From assembly GCA_031082145.1 (NCBI GenBank), contig JAVHLP010000003.1:62001-126000 (forward strand): a stretch of DNA of 64,000 nt, given 5' to 3'. The DNA comes from a bacterium. GTDB lineage: Bacteria; Bacillota; Sulfobacillia; UBA995. Below, piece after piece: positions 59,521 through 64,000 of this stretch. The notes under the pieces were generated by a model. That model saw nothing but the letters and a program-made list of their open reading frames with translations. It made no database searches and was not told the origin of the DNA. Position 1 is the stretch's first letter; every line of letters begins with the position of its first letter. A program made the position numbers and the translations under genes.

Positions 59521-59736
59521 CTACTGCCACTTCATGGAGGGCTTACGGTTCTGGGCGACGCAGTCTCGGAGGTAGAGGTTTATGAGGCTCTGGTACGGAA
59601 TCCCGGTCTCTTCCCCCAGCGACTTGAAGTAGGCGATGACATCTTCACCCAAGCGGATAGTAACCTGCTTCTTCAGTTTCCTGACGTAAGGGTTCTTGCG
59701 TCCGGCCATCTTCGCGAAGTCGTATTCGTCTCTCAT
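59521..59736 (-). CDS. brnA: BrnA-type antitoxin
   Basis: 71-residue ribbon-helix-helix antitoxin: RKLKKQVTIRLGEDVIAYFK, then GIPYQSLINLYLRDCVAQ. It binds and neutralises the toxin encoded just upstream and represses the operon. Its ATG overlaps the toxin stop as ATGA (59733-59736). The stop is immediately followed by an attC-like hairpin. Confidence 0.85.
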   Translation of the reverse strand: MRDEYDFAKMAGRKNPYVRKLKKQVTIRLGEDVIAYFKSLGEETGIPYQSLINLYLRDCVAQNRKPSMKWQ

Positions 59737-60017
59737 GACACACCTCTCGCATATGTCTCACGCTCAGTCTTGGTGGCTCTACGGGCGGAGATGATCCGGA
59801 TGACATCGTCCGGGCCCCGCAGGCAGTGCACCACCACAAGCGCCCTGGCCATGCTACTGAGGCCGAGGAGTAGGAAGCGATTCTCTTCAACCGAGTGGTC
59901 GGGGTCGTCGAAGACAATGGCCTCATCATCGAAGAATGCTGTCTTGGCCTCCGCGAACCAGATTCCATGCTTCCGGTAGTTGGACCTGTTTTTCTCTTCA
60001 TCCCACTCAAACCTCAT
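59733..60017 (-). CDS. brnT: BrnT-type toxin (DUF497)
   Basis: 94-residue RelE-fold RNase toxin: MRFEWDEEKNRSNYRKHGI at the N-terminus, FAEAKTAFFDDEAIVFDD, SSMARALVVVHCLRG and a terminal RIISARRATKTERETY, all typical of BrnT. It cleaves mRNA and inhibits translation unless held by BrnA. ATG at 60017 is used (GGAGGATCCG upstream) rather than one 12 bases earlier. Toxin-first order is usual for this family. Confidence 0.88.
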   Translation of the reverse strand: MRFEWDEEKNRSNYRKHGIWFAEAKTAFFDDEAIVFDDPDHSVEENRFLLLGLSSMARALVVVHCLRGPDDVIRIISARRATKTERETYARGVS

Positions 60018-60098
60018 CGGATCCTCCATACACCGTAGATATATCGTAGTGCCTCCGCGTGGTCACGTCAAGCACCCAGCGCGGGCCACAAGCTGGCC

Positions 60099-60181
60099 GC
60101 ATAACGGTCAGCCGTTCACCTGCGCGAGCCCACCCATCTGATCGGCCCCAGGCCGGCGTCCGGTGGAACGGCTGGGTAGCC
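60099..60181 (-). other. attC-like site 2 (upstream of brnT)
   Basis: On the minus strand: GGCTACC, a 12-bp stem with one bulge, a 41-base centre and GTTATGC. The stem pairs CAGCCGTTCACC (60109-60120) with GGTGGAACGGCTG (60162-60174), leaving G60165 bulged. Its outer parts (GCATAACGGT and GGGTAGCCGGCC on plus) match those of site 1 (GCCCAACGGT and TGTTATCCGGCC). One core is degenerate (ACC instead of AAC). Confidence 0.4.
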
Positions 60182-60404
60182 GGCCTTGGGGGGAATGCGT
60201 CCTATCCCGCCTCGCCCCAGTCGGCTCTCAGCATGACGCTGACCTGGAGTTGGCAGCTGATGGCACGGAGGAATGGCAGAAGAACATGGGCCCTCCCGGC
60301 TACCCCGGTTCCTACTTCAGGCGGCCCCTCAACGGTCGCCGGTCGGAGGAATCCGGCTCACAAGGTGACATTATCAGTCCGCCCACAACCGCCGAGGTCA
60401 GCTG

Positions 60405-60434
60405 TTGACACCCCCCTGGTGCACCGCATAGAAT
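60405..60434 (+). promoter_or_regulatory. Sigma-A promoter of the ylxM-ffh-rpsP operon
   Basis: TTGACA (60405-60410), an 18-base spacer and TAGAAT (60429-60434). Start of transcription near 60441, about 35 bases before ylxM. Confidence 0.75.
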
Positions 60435-60474
60435 ATCCCCGTAAAGGTCTAAGCCTTGACAGTTAGGGACGGCG

Positions 60475-60903
60475 GTGAGGCGCGTGCGGGAGCGCTCCCT
60501 GCTGGACCGGGTGGTCAAGGCAGCCCGCCTCTTTGACGCTTACGGCGGGCTGCTCACCCCCAAACAGCGAGAAGTCCTGGAGCTGCACTACTTCCAGGAC
60601 CTCTCGCTGGGTGAGATTGCCGGTCACTGGGACACCAGCCGCCAGGCCGTCTACGATCTGGCCCGGCGGGCCTTGCGGCACCTTGAGGACTACGAGGAGA
60701 AGCTGGGCCTGGTGGCTCGGGCAAGTGCGGCCGGTGCCCGGTGGGAGAGGATGTCCGATTCGGCCCGGTCCCTGGAGCAGGCCCTCGTGGGGGCCGGGCA
60801 AGCCCTGAAACAGGGCGACGGTGAACTGGCCCGGAGGGAGCTCGACCGGGCCCTGATCGCTCTGGAAGGCCTGCGGGAAGGTATACTTCGGCGGGAGGAT
60901 TGA
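60475..60903 (+). CDS. ylxM: YlxM-like SRP-associated regulator
   Basis: 142-residue sigma-70 region-4-like helix-turn-helix protein (UPF0122): LLTPKQREVLELHYFQDLSL, EIAGHWDTSRQAVYDLARRA and LRHLEDYEEKLGL. YlxM modulates SRP assembly in Firmicutes and its gene normally precedes ffh. GTG at 60475 (alternative GTG at 60484). A C-terminal 60-residue helical part is longer than in Bacillus. ffh starts one base after its stop. Confidence 0.85.
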   Translation: MRRVRERSLLDRVVKAARLFDAYGGLLTPKQREVLELHYFQDLSLGEIAGHWDTSRQAVYDLARRALRHLEDYEEKLGLVARASAAGARWERMSDSARSLEQALVGAGQALKQGDGELARRELDRALIALEGLREGILRRED

Positions 60904-60904
60904 C

Positions 60905-62218
60905 ATGTTCGGCAACCTGACGGATCGGCTGCAAGGCATCTTCCGGAGCCTCAGGGGCCGGGGCCGGTTGACCGAGCGAGACGTGGACGACGCCTTGCGG
61001 GAAGTCAGGCTGGCCTTGCTGGAGGCCGACGTGAACTTCCGGGTGGCCCGCGACTTTGTGGCGGGCATCCGGGAGCGGGCCGTGGGGGCCGACGTCCTGG
61101 GCAGCTTGACGCCAGGGCAGCAAGTTATCAAGATCGTCCACGAAGCCCTGGTGGAGCTGCTGGGCTCGAGCGGGGCGGGCCTGGACCTCGGACAGAAGGT
61201 CCCCGGCGTGCTGGTGTTGATGGGCCTTCACGGTTCGGGCAAGACCACGACCGCGGCGAGGCTTGCCGTCTACCTGAAGGGGAAGAAGCGGCGGCCCTTG
61301 CTGGTGGGCGCGGACGTCTACCGGCCGGCCGCCGGGGAGCAGTTGGCGGTCCTTGCCAAGCAGGCCGGCGTCCCGGTTTGCCTGGCCCGGGAGGGCTCCG
61401 ACCCGGTGGCCGAGACCAGGCGGTTCTGTGAGGAAGCGGTATCTCTGGGTTGCGACACGGTCATCGTCGACACGGCCGGCCGGCTCCACCTGGACGGGGA
61501 GCTGATGGCCGAGATGGAGCGCTTTGGCCGGGAGGTGCGGCCCAGGGAGACCCTGCTGGTCGTGGATGCCATGACCGGGCAGGACGCGGTCAACGTGGCC
61601 CGGGCTTTCCAGGAACGGGTGGGGCTGGACGGGTTCGTGCTTACCAAGCTGGACGGCGATGCCCGGGGCGGGGCCGCGTTGTCGCTCCGGTCGGTTACCG
61701 GCCGGCCGATCAAGTTTGCCGGGGTGGGGGAGGGACTGGGGGCCCTGGAGGCTTTCCACCCCGAGCGCATGGCCTCCCGCATATTGGGCATGGGCGACGT
61801 GCTCACCCTGATTGAGCGGGCCGAGGCGGCGGTGGGTGAGGAAGCGGCCAGGGATTGGGAGCGGAAGATCCGGGAGGATGAGTTATCCCTGGAGGACTTC
61901 CGGGCCCAGTTGCGGCAAGTGAAGAAGCTGGGTCCCCTGGAGGACCTGCTGAAGCTGCTGCCGGGAGGCCGCCAGGTCCAGCAGGGGGTGGACCCGAGGG
62001 AGCTGGCCAGGGCGGAGGCCATTATCGGGTCGATGACCCGGGAGGAGCGGTTAAACCCGCCGATCATCGACGGGAGCCGCCGGCGGCGCATCGCCCGGGG
62101 CAGTGGCACCCGGGTCCAGGATGTGAACCGGCTCTTGAAGCAGTACGAGGAAGCCAGGAAAGTCTTCCGGCAGGTGGCCCGCATGCGGGGTCAGGGTCTC
62201 CGGTGGCCCCAACGATAA
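60905..62218 (+). CDS. ffh: Signal recognition particle protein Ffh
   Basis: 437-residue SRP54 GTPase. N domain (LTERDVDDALREVRLALLEA), G domain with LMGLHGSGKTTTAARLAVYL, VGADVYRPAAGEQLAVLAKQ, DTAGRLHLDGELMAEM, TKLDGDARGG and KFAGVGEGLGALEAFHP, and an M domain rich in Arg and Met ending ARMRGQGL. It binds signal sequences at the ribosome and pairs with FtsY. Ribosome site GGGAGGATTGAC. Confidence 0.97.
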   Translation: MFGNLTDRLQGIFRSLRGRGRLTERDVDDALREVRLALLEADVNFRVARDFVAGIRERAVGADVLGSLTPGQQVIKIVHEALVELLGSSGAGLDLGQKVPGVLVLMGLHGSGKTTTAARLAVYLKGKKRRPLLVGADVYRPAAGEQLAVLAKQAGVPVCLAREGSDPVAETRRFCEEAVSLGCDTVIVDTAGRLHLDGELMAEMERFGREVRPRETLLVVDAMTGQDAVNVARAFQERVGLDGFVLTKLDGDARGGAALSLRSVTGRPIKFAGVGEGLGALEAFHPERMASRILGMGDVLTLIERAEAAVGEEAARDWERKIREDELSLEDFRAQLRQVKKLGPLEDLLKLLPGGRQVQQGVDPRELARAEAIIGSMTREERLNPPIIDGSRRRRIARGSGTRVQDVNRLLKQYEEARKVFRQVARMRGQGLRWPQR

Positions 62219-62237
62219 GAGTGGAGGTGCTGCCCAG

Positions 62238-62519
62238 GTGACGGTACGGATCAGGCTCAAGCGGATGGGAGCGCGTAAGGACCCGATGTTCCGGCTGGTG
62301 GTAGCGGATTCGCGCTTCCCCCGGGACGGACGCTTCATCGAGGAGATCGGATACTACCATCCCACCGCCAACCCGCCCGTGCTCTCCGTCAAGGAAGAAC
62401 GGGCCTTGTTGTGGCTGGGCCGGGGGGCTCGCCCCTCGGAGACGGTCAAGATCTTGCTCAGCCGGGTGGGGGTCATGGAAAAACATCGGCAGCACCGTTC
62501 CGGAGACGAGGAGCCATGA
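62238..62519 (+). CDS. rpsP: Ribosomal protein S16
   Basis: 93-residue bS16: VRIRLKRMGARKDPMFRLVV, DSRFPRDGRFIEEIGYYHP and WLGRGARPSETVKILLSRVG. GTG at 62238 follows GTGGAGGTGCTGCCCAG. The stop overlaps khpA as ATGA. Confidence 0.97.
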   Translation: MTVRIRLKRMGARKDPMFRLVVADSRFPRDGRFIEEIGYYHPTANPPVLSVKEERALLWLGRGARPSETVKILLSRVGVMEKHRQHRSGDEEP

Positions 62520-62773
62520 GCGAGCCGTCACCCGGTGGTACCCGGGAGCTACTGCTGCTCCTGGTAACGCGCCTGGTGGACCATCCTGAGCGGGTGAGGG
62601 TGGAAGAGGAGGAGCGGCCGGGCCTGTACCTGTTCCGGGTCGTGGTCGACCCGGACGACCTGGGCAAGATCATCGGCCGGGGCGGCCGCATGATCCGGGC
62701 CATCCGGCAGCTAGTGCGGGCTCAAGCGAGCGTGGAGGGCCGGCGGGCCATGATCGAGGTGAGCTCCTCCTGA
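62516..62773 (+). CDS. khpA: KH-domain RNA-binding protein KhpA
   Basis: 85-residue KH protein: LLLLLVTRLVDHPERVRVEE, VVVDPDDLGKIIGRGGRMIR with the GxxG loop (GRGG), and QASVEGRRAMIEV. KhpA, with KhpB, binds RNA and affects cell division and envelope synthesis in Firmicutes. ATG at 62516 overlaps the rpsP stop; its stop overlaps a CTG start of rimM. Confidence 0.93.
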   Translation: MSEPSPGGTRELLLLLVTRLVDHPERVRVEEEERPGLYLFRVVVDPDDLGKIIGRGGRMIRAIRQLVRAQASVEGRRAMIEVSSS

Positions 62774-63285
62774 GTGTTCCCGATCGCCTGATCGTTGGCC
62801 AGGTGCTGGGCCCGCAGGGGACCGACGGCAGGGTACGGGTGTACCCCCTGACCGACTTCCCCGAACGGCTGGAGCGGCTGCGGGAGGTCGTGCTGCGGGG
62901 CGAGGGTGGTGACAAGGCCGCCACCATCGAGTGGGCCCGGCCGCATGGACGGCTGTACCTTGTCAAGCTGGAAGGCCGGGACTCCGCCGAGGCCGTCGTC
63001 GAGCTGAGAGGGGACTATATCACCATCGCTCGGGAAGAGGCGGTGTCGTTGCCGCCGGGCGAGTACTACCACTACCAGATCGTCGGCTTGCGGGTGGAGG
63101 AAGAAGGCGGGAGAGGCCTAGGGACCATCCGAGAGGTGCTGGCGACGGGAGCCAACGACGTCTACGTCGTAGAGCGGCGGGGCGAAGGCGACCTCCTGAT
63201 CCCCGCCATCAAGCTGGTCGTGAGGGACATCGACCTGGAGGCCGGGGTTATGGTGGTGCGGCCTTTGAAGGAGTGGCTGGAGTGA
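62770..63285 (+). CDS. rimM: 16S rRNA processing protein RimM
   Basis: 171 residues from CTG at 62770, which overlaps the khpA stop as CTGA with GAGGTGAG upstream. The conserved RimM beginning [20 protein letters not shown] needs this start; the first GTG (62803) would delete it. [35 protein letters not shown] and a PRC-barrel part ([31 protein letters not shown]) complete the protein. It assists maturation of the 30S head. Confidence 0.92.
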   Translation: MSVPDRLIVGQVLGPQGTDGRVRVYPLTDFPERLERLREVVLRGEGGDKAATIEWARPHGRLYLVKLEGRDSAEAVVELRGDYITIAREEAVSLPPGEYYHYQIVGLRVEEEGGRGLGTIREVLATGANDVYVVERRGEGDLLIPAIKLVVRDIDLEAGVMVVRPLKEWLE

Positions 63286-64000
63286 GGGTGGACGTCCTGA
63301 CCATCTTCCCCGGTATGTTCGGCCCCCTGGACGACTCCATCGTCGGCCGGGCGCGGGCCGAGGGCATCCTCGACCTGCGGGTGCACGACCTGCGGGAGTT
63401 CGCCGAGGACCGTCACCGGCTGACCGACGACTACCCCTTCGGCGGGGGATCGGGCATGGTCATGAAGCCGGAGCCATTCTACCGGGCCTTCGACGTCCTG
63501 GGCGCTGGGTGGAAGGTAAAGCCTCACGTGATACTGCTCAGCCCCCAGGGGTGCCGGTTGGAGCAGCCAAGAGTGGCCGAACTGGCCCGGCTGCCCCACC
63601 TCTGTTTGCTCTGCGGCCGGTACGAGGGAGTCGACGAGCGAGTCGGAGAGGGACTGGTAGACGAGGAACTGTCGGTCGGGGACTACGTGTTGACCGGGGG
63701 TGAGCTGCCGGCCATGGTCCTGGTGGACGCCGTGACCCGGCTCTTGCCCGGCGCGCTGGGCGGCCCTGGCTCGGCCGGCGAGGAATCCTTCGCCGGCGGT
63801 CTACTGGAGTACCCGCAGTACACTCGACCCAGGGAGTTCAGGGGGCGGCAGGTGCCGGAGATCCTCCTGTCGGGGGATCACGCCGCCATCCGCCGCTGGC
63901 GGCGCAAGCAGTCGTTGCTCCGTACCGCCGTGCGGCGGCCCGATCTGCTCTCCCGGGCGGAACTGGGTGAGGAAGACCGGCGGCTTCTGGGTGAGCTGAA
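63282..64000 (+). CDS. trmD: tRNA (guanine-N1)-methyltransferase TrmD, partial
   Basis: The first 239 residues of TrmD, running off the window's end with no stop yet. [40 protein letters not shown], the trefoil-knot SAM motifs [20 protein letters not shown] and [20 protein letters not shown], and [20 protein letters not shown] are clear. It methylates G37 of tRNAs. GTG at 63282 overlaps the rimM stop as GTGA. Confidence 0.96.
   Translation, partial: MRVDVLTIFPGMFGPLDDSIVGRARAEGILDLRVHDLREFAEDRHRLTDDYPFGGGSGMVMKPEPFYRAFDVLGAGWKVKPHVILLSPQGCRLEQPRVAELARLPHLCLLCGRYEGVDERVGEGLVDEELSVGDYVLTGGELPAMVLVDAVTRLLPGALGGPGSAGEESFAGGLLEYPQYTRPREFRGRQVPEILLSGDHAAIRRWRRKQSLLRTAVRRPDLLSRAELGEEDRRLLGEL

Larger units (their letters stand above)
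60030..60474. other. Gene-free region upstream of brnT and ylxM
   Basis: About 445 bases between two divergent transcription units. It contains a probable brnT promoter/operator with GATATATC (about 60037-60046), the second attC-like site (60099-60181) and the ylxM promoter (60405-60434). No coding signal is seen in 60182-60400. Confidence 0.6.

Noticed and set aside
60059-60466. 135-codon plus-strand open frame upstream of ylxM
   Set aside because: No ribosome site, amino acid composition unlike genes here, and it contains both an attC-like hairpin and the ylxM promoter.
1-64000. tRNA, rRNA genes and CRISPR arrays
   Set aside because: I looked for tRNA T-loop patterns, rRNA-like stretches and regularly spaced identical repeats and found none; covariance searches would be needed to exclude a tRNA with certainty.

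Overview
The window reads as chromosome of a GC-rich, spore-forming Firmicute (Bacillota). Spore-specific genes are present (an alpha/beta small acid-soluble spore protein, the Gpr germination protease, SpoVS, YlbJ). Housekeeping genes follow Bacillus/Clostridium order: Asp23-FakA, RsmD-CoaD, YlbJ, a YlbL-like protease, YceD-L32, FapR-PlsX-FabH...FabF-Rnc, Smc-FtsY, YlxM-Ffh-RpsP-KhpA-RimM-TrmD. TTG and GTG starts are common and overlapping stop/start junctions are the rule. I cannot name the genus. No rRNA, tRNA or CRISPR array was seen.

Layout. 0.1-6.4 kb: nucleoside hydrolase, small exported or membrane proteins, two related HEAT-repeat lipoproteins (one frameshifted) and a Nudix hydrolase. 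6.5-12.9 kb: asp23-fakA, YkuS-like and DUF441 genes, a spore block (phosphosulfolactate synthase, SASP, gpr) and rsmD-coaD. 12.9-23.9 kb: an accessory island with a GntR regulator, three paralogous M20 peptidases, a peptide-type ABC binding protein with two permeases but no ATPase, an M29-like aminopeptidase and an SDR epimerase. 23.9-26.3 kb: ylbJ (inverted) and the YlbL-like protease. 26.3-36.9 kb: a tightly overlapped eight-gene operon joining a coiled-coil membrane protein, a ClpB-type AAA+ protein, a radical-SAM activase-like protein, FHA, PP2C, a Ser/Thr kinase, an FN3 membrane protein and a propeller lipoprotein. 36.9-39.3 kb: a short methyltransferase and a B12-radical SAM protein. 39.5-53.1 kb: the fatty-acid synthesis and smc-ftsY backbone. 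53.1-57.4 kb: GlcD-type oxidase, ABC exporter and amidohydrolase. 57.4-60.4 kb: decayed genes plus a BrnT/BrnA toxin-antitoxin pair flanked by two attC-like hairpins. 60.4-64 kb: the ylxM-ffh-rpsP-khpA-rimM-trmD operon, with trmD running off the end.

How it fits together. The backbone makes membrane lipid (FapR regulon, PlsX, Fab enzymes, ACP, with fatty-acid kinase FakA and a DegV/FakB-type binding protein), targets proteins (Ffh/FtsY), segregates chromosomes (Smc) and matures ribosomes and tRNA. The novelty lies in the insertions. The best candidate for an undescribed system is the 26.3-36.9 kb operon, which looks like a membrane-anchored phospho-signalling circuit coupled to a protein remodeller and a radical-SAM enzyme. 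The next most interesting are the attC-like sites around brnTA and the peptide-scavenging island.
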